NCBI GenBank assembly: GCA_020152595.1
Contig: JAIGNY010001194.1
Coordinates: 124,001 to 188,000 of the forward strand
Direction of reading: 5' to 3'
Source of the DNA: Chiridota heheva
Lineage: Eukaryota > Echinodermata > Holothuroidea > Apodida > Chiridotidae
Length of the DNA: 64,000 nt
Shown here: positions 12,601 to 24,600 of the stretch, in pieces
How the letters are laid out: each line of letters starts with the position of its first letter
Numbering within the stretch: position 1 is the first letter of the stretch
Notes under the pieces: generated by a model
Told to the model about the DNA's origin: nothing
What the model saw: the letters and a program-made list of their open reading frames with translations, nothing else
Database searches by the model: none
Position numbers and translations under genes: made by a program

Positions 12601-15600
12601 GACGTGGAACCGCACGGACCCGTAAACATGGGCGTGGAACCGTATAACTGTCGTAGCCGTTGGCTACTGGGACCAGAAGAAAAAATAGCTGTCTCAATGC
12701 TATACTTCCGGATTAACCGTACGGTGTCGTCTTTCAGAGGCGCTCCGCTAGGAGTGGGCGGCAGCCCGCCTCCCTGGCTTTGGACCTGGGTGGCGGTGGG
12801 GAGACGAAGAGGGCCTATCAGACCGTCGCTTCTCCACTTTCTCCCGCTCTTTGAAAGTACCGATCGCGGTGGAGTCTGTGCTCGACCACGCCGCTAGATC
12901 CCAATCGCTGCAAAGAGTACAGGAATTTGACTCGCAGCATAATCTGCACGCGTAACACGTGAGATGGATGTCACCGGAGCGTAATTTAAAGAAGCGTTCG
13001 CGCGCCACGCATCACGAGACATCCTGGGTGTGTAAAAACATCGACACTCGGGGACCTGTCCTTTATGTCCATGATACTGGTGAAAATAAATACGGAACTT
13101 GTAACGTTCAACGTAGACAGTCTTAATTGTGTTCACGAGCCGTGGAACTGCGTAGCTAATGGCTACAGGACCAAGAAGAAAAATAACTGTCAATGCTATA
13201 CTTCTTGTCAAGAATGTCACCTGTCACCTGACCACGTAGCTAGTGGGCGTATAATCGGATTAAACCGCACGATGCACGTTAACCGTTAAATACGGACCCG
13301 TGTAAACACGGGCGCGGAACCGTCAATGGAACCGTCCGCCCGTAACGGGCGGCGGAACCGTATGGAACCGTCCAATGGAACCGTCCGCCCGTAACACGGG
13401 CGCGGAACCGTCCGCCCCCGTAACAACAGGCCGCGGAACCGTATGGATCACGGAACCGCCCAATGGAACCGTCCGCCCGTAACGGGCGGGCGGGGAACCG
13501 TATGGACCACGGAACCGTCCGCCCGTAACAACGGGCAGCGGAACTGTATGGATCCCGGAACCCGTATGGATCCGTCCCCCGAACCGCACAATGCCGCACA
13601 TAGGGCTGCGGAACGTCAGGGGCGGTCCAACGGAACCGTATGGAACCGTCCGCCCGTAACAACGGGCCGCGGAACCGTATGGAACCGCCCAATGGAACCG
13701 TCCGCCCGTAACGGGCGCGGAACCGTATGGAACCGTCAATGGAACCGTTCGCCCGTAAACGGGCAGCGGAACCGTATGGACTCACGGAACCGCCCAATGG
13801 AACGTTAAGCGTAACAACGGGCGTGGAACGTATGGACTCCCGGAACCGTATGGAACCGTCCCGGACTCGCAGCAGCCAGCGTACTAGGGCTGCGGAATCG
13901 CCGGGGACTGTCCAATGGAACCGTTTGGAACCGTGTTTACAACTTAGGCGACGTTCGTTAACGCCCCTAAGAGGTTATATCTCTCTCTCTCTCTCTCTTA
14001 CCGTTACGCTCTAGGCGCAACGCCTCTAAGAGCGTAACCTTCTCAGTGAATTTCTTTTATATCTGAAAGAGAAGAACATATATCCATGCGTACATACACA
14101 AATACGGCAAAGGAAGTATGATCCTACGGACACGCTAAAGAGAGACGAGGCCTAGCAGTCTAAACAGAACATCAAAAATTTCTTAAACAGAAAAGTTCTT
14201 CACTGAAAAATAAATTTCTTAAGAGAAGAACATATGTCCATCGCAAAACCTAAACACGGCAAAGTAACTATGATCTTACGGACACGCTAAAGAGAGACGA
14301 GGCATAGCATTCTAAACAGAACAACAACACTTGCTTTAACAGAAAAAAATTTTAAAGCGAAAAAATTTTCTATCTGAAAAACTTTAGAAACCGAGAAAAC
14401 GATCCAACGTAATGACTTTACTAGCGCGGGGGTAGCGTGGGAAACACCAACCACTGTGTACTTGAGGTCTGTAAAGATAAAAAGGAAAGATTATTTTCCC
14501 TGTAATTAGGTCTCTCCGACACCCCAATTTCAATCCTGAAAATTAAATATTTTATCTCAAATCTGTGTAAGAAAAATAAAAATATTCATATGCTGTTAAC
14601 GTGAAAACGAAAATAAGCTCGCTAGTAACAACTGTAGCTCCCTAGAGTTGTTACAGGGCGACCCCACATTTACCCAGCGGTGACTATGACCCAATGCGCA
14701 TGCGCTAAAATCGGATAAGGAAATTGGCCTAATGCATACGAGAAGGTGTACTGAAATATCCTAACGTGTTAAACACTATACATAGTATAACGCTAGGTCA
14801 CCTCGAGGCGGGTGGGGCTAAGGGAGAAAAGACTAATTCCCGGGCGAGAGGTCCCTAGACAGGCACAACCTGTGCTCTAGGACCTAAAACACCCACCACG
14901 AGAGTAGGGCGCTCTCGAACTAGCCACTCGCTATGTGCGAATGGAGACAAAAACCCGCTATCCTAAGTGTAGGCTACACGGGTAAAGTCGTGTAGGTCGG
15001 CCGAAGAAATCTCGGACCCATGGCTATCTCACCCTTCTCTCGGGAAGACTTGAAAGGCGAGCCAGATGAGAACGGGCAGCGTAAAAACCCTTCAGGTAGA
15101 AGCTGCGAAGAGAAAAAGAGTTAGAAAGGTTAATTAAAAATAAAATAAAAATGACCAGTTTTCAGCGATGTTAGTGACAACAACGCGCTGAAAAAGAGCG
15201 AGGTGGTACAGAGGTATTATGGAGGTCAGGGCTTGGCTGGTTACTGCGTTTTTTAGGTTCGGTTAGAAGTGCGTTAGAATCAGGTCGTGTGACCAGATTG
15301 CATATTATAGCATGGAAGGTAAGGTATAACTTGAAGTAAATACTATAATTATCATAGTAAATGTTTTGAAATAAGAGAGTAGTTATGGGGTGGGTCATGC
15401 TGAAAAGTTTCTCTTTAAGCCTACCTGCACCCGGCACCTAAGGTAAATCCTAAAAACTCAGGTATGACAATTACCAACCCGACTTCCTGTTCAGTGTATT
15501 GTTTCCACTCAAAACAATGATTGTTTATCTGCCATTCCCATGCACGCCACAGCCAAGTAAGCCCAAGGCTATTTGTGTATATAAGATTACACAAAGCCAG

Positions 15601-18600
15601 AGCTAAAAATCAAAGCACTTGTGTGATTGAAATCAATCATCCGTGTTAAGTGTCTTAGTGGGAGAAGTTTGTTTTCAAACTGGTGATCAAAAATAGCTGT
15701 GTAAGATAATGCCTGAGGTAATAATGTGCATTAACTGTAAATGATTGGTTGACCATTTCTCCTAAGGAAAGATATTTTTTCATGGTTGTTGTGGAAGAGG
15801 TCTGTGATGATGTTGAAGGTAGGTTTTCAGGAGTAAGGGCAGTCTGTAAAAATGTGTATGACAATGAGCTGCTCAGAGCAATTGTCACAAAGAGGTGACG
15901 GTGAGCCACTTTGAAGAAACTTTTCCAAAGACAAACATCATACCTCTGACCCATCTGTCTGTGCTTTCTGTAATGACGAAAGTTGTTCATTCAGCTGATT
16001 CCTCTCTGCTTCAAGTGTTTTGACCTTTGACCTTTCAAATGAAATCTCTTGCTGTACCGCTTGTCTGGAAAGGAGAAAACAATTTTGAATATCCATTGAT
16101 GCTCTATTATATGAGAAAGACGAAAGGGTCATGTGCACAAGGATCTATCAAATATTTAAAGATTAATGTTGAGGCGGAGTGTTAATATATGCATTTAATG
16201 CACGGGTCAAAGGACTTTGGCTTAAATGGAATGGCCCGACTTTAAGACAGTCATTCATGAGTGTAAATTTCTTTGAATGCGTTTATAAACACGATGCCAA
16301 AACATTAATCTTTCCATAAATTTCTGTCTTAGATTGTTTCAAATGCATGAAAAACAACTAAAAAGCCTGAAAAAACGAGAACAATTTGCAAATATTTTTT
16401 TTTATTTAAAAAAAACATTCACTTGTTCTAAATATGGGGGAAAAAACAGTAATGAAGGTCGTGCATTACCAGTATTTAATGCACGGATCCTGATAATGCA
16501 AATACTCTACAGAAATTTGATGAAGACTACATATTACGCTCAAACAGAACATGAAGATTTCTCAAAGGATGAACTCAAATCTTGATTTTTGTTTGATCTA
16601 GTGATTGTTTGTACCACAATTTTCTATATCTCCAGGAAGCAAACTGGATCAAACAGACTTGTATAGATAGGAACTGGGGTTGGTTTTGGAAAAAATAGAG
16701 CATTTGAAAAAAAAAAATTCACTTGCTTCCTTCTACTTCATTTTACTTGAAGGATTAGTTCAGTGGTCAAATTAAAGAGGACTTCAAAAGAAAAAAAATG
16801 GTGAAGAAAGCTGTCAAAAATGTTATTCTGTTAAAGGTTTAGTTCAAGGGTCAAGCAAGTCTGTCTTATATGTAAGGGACTTCAAAAGAAACAAAATGGT
16901 GAAGAAAGCATTCAAAAATCTTATTCTGTTAAGGAGATATCTAAAGGATTAGTTCACTGGTCAAGTTAGTCCATCTTATATAAAAGAGGACTTCAAAAGA
17001 AACAAAATGGTGAAGAGAGCATTCAAAGATCTTATTCCATTAAGGAGATATTTAAAGGATTAGTTCCATGGTCAAGATAGTGCATCTTACATGAAAGAGG
17101 ACTTCAAAAGATACAAAATGGTGAAGAAATCATTCAAAAAATCTTATTCCGTTTAGGAGATATTGCAGGTTCAAGCTCTATCTTATCTGTGTAGAAATGA
17201 CTAGTGCAGTAAGTCTACTATGAAAAGTTGTTATTCCTTACATTAATAACAATTGTTAATGTATTTTACAGAAATTAATTTTTTCCCTATTTAAATTATT
17301 TTCCCTCAAAACTTTTTCAGGTAGTATATTATAAATACCCTTTCAAAATTCACTTTTACTACTTTTCTGACATATCCCATGGTTTTTACACCACAAAATC
17401 GCAAGACAAAATATGATAAAATACATAAAGACTTTGATAAATCTGGGGCTATGACATCACAATTAGTCTGATTTCAGTTGTCTCTATATAGATGATACCA
17501 AACTATCAATGTAGGTATCTCTCTAATGGAAAAAATATTTTTGAATGCTTTCTTCACTATTTTGTTTCATTTTCATTTGACGTCCTTCATATAAGATAGA
17601 CTTGCTTGACCCCTAAACTAATCCTTTAAATATGCAAATGAGTAGGAATGCTTGGGATTGTTCCTGCAATAAAAGAGTCAGCCATAGAAGGGAGGGCGAG
17701 TCTGAATATAAGCGGTCCCCATATAAGCATCAGGCTTACGAAGGATACAACTGTAAAACATTCATCAAAACTATCTTGTTATTGTCCCCGATAATTATGA
17801 AATCAAGATTAATATCAGAGGGAGACATTGACTTCAAACCTTCACCATCTCATACTATACTTGATGGTCTTGTACACAAAATGGACCTCTGCACTTAAAG
17901 AAATATCAAAATAGCTTACAATTGTGTGGCAAACGTTGCTAGTTTGTTCTGACTTTCCTTTGATACATTCTGGAATGTCTGCAAGTGCTGCTTGTAGCTC
18001 TGTGCTTGCTGCTTATACTTTTCAGACTCCTCTTGTAATGACTTCAACTGTTCCTCCTTGGCCACCATCTGTTCAGAGAGATCCTTTTGACTCGTCTCAA
18101 ATTCTTGTAACTTTCCTTGCTTGGTTTCTACCTCAAGTTTGGCTTGGTTGCTGATGGAAGGAATAAGAACAGAGCATAAGATGGATATTGAAGAACAAAT
18201 CCAGTAATTCCTTTATTAGACAATTCATAATCATAACAAATTTAAATGAATAAGACAATTTATCAAACCAGCTTTCACATCAATATGACCCTTCTCTCTT
18301 TCAAATTTTGAGCAGTTCTGTACACAAGAAGCTCTTGGCCAAAAGGTGAGTGTCTTTTTCTACTTCACGGAAAATAACAGGTATCATTTTAATACTCGTG
18401 TCATTGAAAAATAATAAAGTATTCATTACAAATAATTACGTTTGATTTGAACATTTCTATCAAATGTTATGAGTAACATCACGTGCATCTGTGTTAAAGC
18501 AGCTCTAGGTCAAAAATCTTTTTTTTTGTAATTCATGGGAATTTTGAAATAAGAGAGGTTGTATTCTAATAACATAACATAACAAGATGACAGGCTAAGA

Positions 18601-21600
18601 AGGGTTAGTCACCCCATAAAAAGCCCAAACTAACACCACCACCAGCACCACAAAAAAAAAAAAAAAATCAAACATGCCCAGTGTTAGTAAAGAACTCATC
18701 AATTTTGACTTGAAATTGTAATTGTGAACAAAATAGGAGCTAACTACCCACTCAGGCAAACCATTCCACTCATTAACAACTCTTTGTGAAAAGCTAAACG
18801 TTGAATATCTATCCATAAGAACTCTTTGGCTAACTTCAAACTGTTACCACATTACTGCATGTGTCACATGAGGATTAGCTAAAACATGCCAGAAATAACA
18901 GAAAGTCAAAGCATCACTACCAGATAGGAATTGAAAAACCTGAATCATATTGCCACGTACTCGTCTTAACTCAAGCAATCTTAAACCAAGAATTCGCAAC
19001 CTAGATTCATAAAAGAGATTTCTTAGTTCGGGATTAAATCTAGTGGCTCTTTGCTGAACCTGCTCCAAAATGAACTTACCCTTCTCATAAAAGGGACTCC
19101 AAGCCTGAAGAGGCCTGGCTAACTGCTTATACAAATTAAGGACAACCTTTCTACCAAGAAAACAAAATTTCTTCTAATCAATCCTATTTGCCCTTGTAGC
19201 TGCTAAAGCACACTGTTTAGAAGGCTTTAGATTGCTAGTAATGACAACACCAATACCCCTTTCTTGATTACAAATATTTACATTTCATTTGAACATTCCT
19301 ATCAAAGGTTTTCAGTGCCATGATGTGCAGGAAAAGTGTATTCTAATATTCTGGAGACTCAAGAATAATACACCCTCATATTTCTGCTGAGGGCTCCTTG
19401 TATACATTTTGATAAATGACACACTTACAGCTGATCCTGTAATGTCTGCAAACTAGCCTGGCCTTGCTGAGATGCTTGTTGGAAGGTATCTACATTCTGC
19501 TTGGTGCATTCCAGCTGTTTCTGCAGGCTCCCCACCTCCTCCTGTAGTGAACTATTCTGCTTCTGTGCTGTCTCTAGTTGGGACGTCAGGGACTGCTCTG
19601 TCTCCTCTAGTCTTTGTACCTTGCTCTGGCTCAGGTCAGGGCCTGCCTGGTGTCCGTTCTGGAAATGGAAGATAATAGATATGTATATATTGATACAACT
19701 ACAACTGACAAAATATACAGAAAAACAAACTGTAAGTGAAAAAAGATGAAAATTAGGTCACAACTGCACAGAGATGCCAGGGTGGATCTGATCTGGACAA
19801 GCAAAGGCAGAAAAGAGCTTGGAAGACCAAAAACAACCTGGAGATGGACAATTGAAAAAGAGAGGGGATTGATATTGTAGAATCACAAGCTGCATGGAGA
19901 TGCTAAGGTGGATCTGATCTGGACACCCAAAGGCAGAAGAAAGCATGAAAGACCAAAAACAACCTGGAGATGGACAAATGAAAAGGAGAGGGAAATGCTA
20001 TCGTGGAATCACAAGCTGCACAGAGATGCCAGGGTGGATCTGATCTGGACACCCGAAGGCGGAAAAAAGCATAGCAGACCAAAAACAACCTGGAGATGGA
20101 CAATTGAAAAGGAGAGGGAAATGCTATCGTGGAATCACAAGCTGCACAGAGATGCCAGGGTGGATCTGATCTGGACAACCAAAGGCAGAAAAGAGCTTGG
20201 AAGACCAAAAACAACCTGGAGATGGATAATTGATATCGTGAAATCACAAGCTGCACGGAGATGCCAGGGTGGATCTGATCTGGACACCCGAAGGCAGAAG
20301 AAAGCATGGCAGACCAAAAACAACCTGGAGATGGACAATTGAAAAGGAGAGGGAAATGCTATCGTGGAATCACACGCTGCACAGAGATGCCAGGGTGGAT
20401 CTGATCTGGACACCCGAAGGCAGAAGAAAGCATGAAAGACCAAAAACAATCTGCATATGGACAATTGAAAAGGAGAGGAGAATGATATTGTGGAATCACA
20501 AGCTGCAAAGAGATGCCAGGGTGGATCTGATCTGGACACCCGAAGGCGGAAAAAAGCATGGCAGACCAAAAAAACCTGGAGATGGACAATTGAAAAGGAG
20601 AAGGAAACACTAGGATGGAAAAGCTGAAACTAAGTTAGGAAAGTGGCCCAAGATAGAGGAAAATGGATTTCTGTACTGCAGGCCTAAATCTCATTAAGGA
20701 GAAGAGAGTGGTAAAGTAAGGTAGCGAAACTGCTTTCTTGCTACTAATACAATCACTAATGCACACACACCATTACAAAAACTTACACATATCTTAACCA
20801 CAATGAATAGGAAAAGTATAGGAAAGAATATCAAGCCAAAGTTGCTTTTTCTGAAGACTTTAAAATCCCACATACACAAGTAAATCCCACATACACAGGT
20901 AAATCCCACATACACAAGTAAATCCCACATACACAAGTAAATCCCACATACACAAGTAAATCCCACATACACAAGTAAATCCCACATACACAAGTAAATC
21001 CCACATACACAAGTAAATGCCTTCTTTCACCATTCCTGTCGCTTTGCTAGGATTTTTGTGACTTAAGAAAATTCTAATCAAACTCATCTTTAAAACTTTC
21101 ATTCATCACACTGCTGAGAATCAAAATAATAGACATTGCCAACTTTTTGATAAAAAGTATCATCCTTCATTCTTTTTAAAACACCAGACCAAAGAATAAT
21201 TCTCAGCTTTAAAACTTTAATCCAAAACACGAATGAAAATCAAAATCGTAGATTTCAGCAAGCTTTGAAGATGATTATCTACTACAAATTAGTGTAAATT
21301 ATTATATTTTCAACTACTTACAGCTTAGCCTGCGTTGTACCAAAGTTCTCAGCACCTTCTTGAGATGCCTGCTGGGCAGACACCATCTGCTCCCTGTAGC
21401 TGTCCACCTGCTTCTTGACGCTGTCTATCTCCTCCTGCAGTTTCACCTTTTCTTGTTGGCTCACTTGTAATTCTGTGGTGAGGGACTTCTGTGATGTTTC
21501 AAGCTCTCCGATTCTTACTTGTTTCTGTTCCACCTCTGCCTTAGTTGTGGACCTACAAACCAAATGTGAATTAAGAATTATCAAAAATACCTATCGGAAA

Positions 21601-24600
21601 TTAGGTTGTAAAATCAACAATCTTATGTTTACATGTCAAACCAACTTTGAAAATTGTGATAAACAATCCACAACAATCACAATGCAAGGTTGATATGTAG
21701 TTAAGCCATATTAAGGATAATAGTTCAGTGGTCAACTCAAGCAACTTGATCTCACATGAAAGAGGAACTCCAAAAAACAAAATGGTGAAGAAAGCATTCA
21801 AAAATCTTATTCCGTTAGGGAGATACTTAAGTTAAAAGTTCTGAACCATTTGTGAAGAAACGACTAAAATCCGACTAATTGTGACATCATATCCTCAGAT
21901 TTCTCTATGTATTCTATCATATTTGTTTCTAAAATTTTGAGGTTTAAAACAACTGCATATATCAGGACTGTAGTAAAACATAATCTAGTAAGGGTAACTA
22001 CAATTTACTACCTGAAGAAAAATCATTCAAAAAGTAAAAAAAAAGTTAATCAAATTTTCTTCAAAATACATAAACAATTGTTAAGAATGTGAGGATGAGG
22101 GTGCCAACCTTCTACAGTAGACTTACTACACCAGTCATTTCTACATACATCAGAACTTTAAACTTGAATATCTCTTTAACGGAATAAGATCTTGACATAG
22201 TTTCTTCACTATTTTGTTTCTTTTGAGTTTTTCTTTCATATACAATGAACTTGTTTAACCACTGAACTAATCCTTTAAGTAATTCAAAACTTTTCCTCTG
22301 CACATTGGTCATTTAATAAAATAATTTAATTTGAAGAGTGTTTACTAAAAGAAATATCAACCAGGAAGAAGCTTTTTCACATTTAAAAAAATGTTTTAAA
22401 GAAGAAACAAAATCTTGTCAGAATTTCCTTCAGTGTAACTCAAAGTAATTCAAATTTTTCCTCTGCCCATTGGTCATTTAATCAACATAATTTAATTTGA
22501 AGAGTGTTTACTTAAAAGAAATATATTTTTTTTTTTAAGGGGGTTGCCCCTAAAAATAATAATAATAGCAACATTTATATGGCCCTTAATCCACACTGTG
22601 GAGTATGCTCAAAAAGCTTATACAATAATAATGATAGGTTAATGTAAATAAACGATTAAATTAAATTATAATAAAATATCAATAATACTATTTAAACAAA
22701 TATGTTTTGAGCTAAGATTTAAATGTATTCAAAAATATAATGTCTTTCATGGATTTCGGAATATCATTCCATTTTCTAATGGCTGCCACTGTGAAAGACC
22801 TGTAACCAAAAGATTTGTCTCCACTTTGGTATATCCAGCAATTGCTTGTCACTAGACCTGAGACACCTTTTTGGCCTACCCAGAGATGACCAGGGAGTTT
22901 TCTATTTTCAATTCTAAACTTAAGTCTAGAGACGATGAGAAGGTATCTATCTTGCTTGACTTAAAAACCTATAATTTATCGTGTGTTGCAACAGATTAAC
23001 CACACAAGCTGGGGCGCCGGACACACAAGGCAATAGCAAGTGAATCAAACAATATCTGGTAAACCAGTTCCATCTTCAATCCATGATAACAAACGATTAA
23101 TTTAGGGTAACCCTACTGATTTATATTTTGAACTTCAAATAATTTAATTGCTGAAGTATGACAAATATACTATAATTTTTTTTTGACTTAAATTACCAAT
23201 TATTTTAAAAATAAATATTATATTATGACTTCAATCAACAAATGACAGGTACATTTGTATTGCTGTTTAAAGTCAAGGATTAAACATGATTAGCTGAAAC
23301 CTTTCTGACCAATCAAATTCTATCATTTTTACCACATATACATGAATAGCAGTACATTCATATACTTACACTGTGGTCTCCATCTCAGTGACCTTTGCCT
23401 CTATCTTCTTCAGTGCTTCTTGGGATGAAGCATGTGCCTCCTTGGACGTGTTCAGCTGCTGCACAAGACCCTCTGTCTCTTCTTTCTGTTGTGTAATCGT
23501 GTCTTTGTATTTTACCAAGTCGTCTGATAATGATTTCTGCTCCTCCTCAATCACTGTCTTTTCAGCGTTTACAAACTCCAGGGAAGATTGGGACTCTTGA
23601 GAGCCTTTTGAAGCTATGGTGAAGACAATACAATACAATGATTTGACTTTCTTACAGAAAAATCTTCTTAATGTAAAATGTTTTCTTGGATTTGTGTTTC
23701 GGCAATAAATTAACAAATACAGGACCAATTCACTCATGTATTGCTTTAGACCTGTTTCACTCAAGTTGTGTGTTTGACCAATATTTTGCTTAAAAACAAT
23801 TAACTTTAAATGATGTTACTTCTATACACTTGACAAACAAAGATTTGAAGGATTTGCTCAGTCGTATAGCAATTTACCTGTCTGAGTTAGATGATTGATA
23901 GCTTTTTCAATCAATCACCGCATGAATTTGCCTAGCAACAAAATCTGCGTAACTAAATGAGGCAAACACCCTATGTGGTACTGGTACAGTACATTTAGCT
24001 AGCTGCGCGTGCTCATGTATTCAATACAATTTACTGTACAAAACAAATTTCTGCACACACAGATTGAGTGATGGCAAAATCAGGATTTGTAAATCTGATT
24101 GCTGTTACCCAGAACACTTAGCAAACTTAATTTTGTTTATCCCTTTTGCTATAAACTTTAAAGATCCGGAGAAGTGCCATAAATGGACCAAAGCTTGCGG
24201 CAGGCCTAGCAAACATTTAAATGTCAATGCATTGGTAATGCACAATTGCGGATTTGAGGATTGTTTGCCCCCACCTATTAACCGCGTTGCTATGGTGGGT
24301 GTGGCTTATTTCATAACTTAGTGACGTTAATTGTATCTTATAAAGGAGAACATTGTATAAAGCAGAAATAAAATGATGAAAAAACTACCTCAATATATTG
24401 TTCTGTTTGTCTCATTTGTGTAGAAATGACAAATTTGGAAGGTCTACTGTAGAAGGGTACTGTACCAGTACCGCGTAGGATGTTTGCCCCACTTGATTAC
24501 ACATATTTTGTTGCTAGGCAAATTCCTCAAATTTCTAAAATTCATTAAGTATTTCAAAGATAATTAATTTGCATAACTGGATTTTTTTTCCAAAATTGCT

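Larger units (their letters stand above)
10106..13290. repeat. Higher-order degenerate repeat, five copies
   Basis: A core running GAAGCGTTTGCACG, CGACGCAT, GGGACCTGTCC, TCCATGATACTGGTGAAAAT and ACGTTCAACGCG occurs at about 10106, 11380, 11660, 12155 and 12985. The last two copies extend much further, sharing GGTCGCGGTGGAGTCTGTGC, GCTGCAAAGAGTAC and GACTCGCAGCATAATCTGCA upstream and CGTAGCTAATGGCTAC downstream, so they look like a later duplication of about 830 bp. Confidence 0.7.
7207..15341. mobile_element. 8.1-kb inverted-repeat block, no transposase seen
   Basis: Its ends, 7207-7252 and 15296-15341, are perfect 46-bp inverted repeats beginning ATTTACTTCAAG. The right subterminal 110 bp also recurs in the small element at the left edge. 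Between them lies DNA that is much richer in G, C and CpG than the surrounding intron, with no long believable reading frame apart from a later LINE insertion. The first 1.5 kb (about 7270-8700) and the last 900 bp (14400-15290) are unique-looking; the middle is degenerate satellite. I see no clear target-site duplication and cannot assign a transposon superfamily. Confidence 0.7.

Noticed and set aside
13279-13808. Overlapping open frames of 121-172 codons on both strands
   Set aside because: They only mirror the GGAACCG hairpin satellite, in several frames at once.
7207-15341. Hammerhead-type self-cleaving ribozyme in the satellite block
   Set aside because: I looked for the CTGATGA...GAAA core and did not find a convincing instance. 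A structure search could still find one.
7207-15341. Ribosomal RNA or bacterial contamination as the reason for the high GC
   Set aside because: No rRNA signatures or bacterial genes seen, and the block contains an insertion of the host LINE family.
20868-21016. Possible CRISPR-like array
   Set aside because: The 19-bp units are contiguous with no unique spacers, in a eukaryotic intron.
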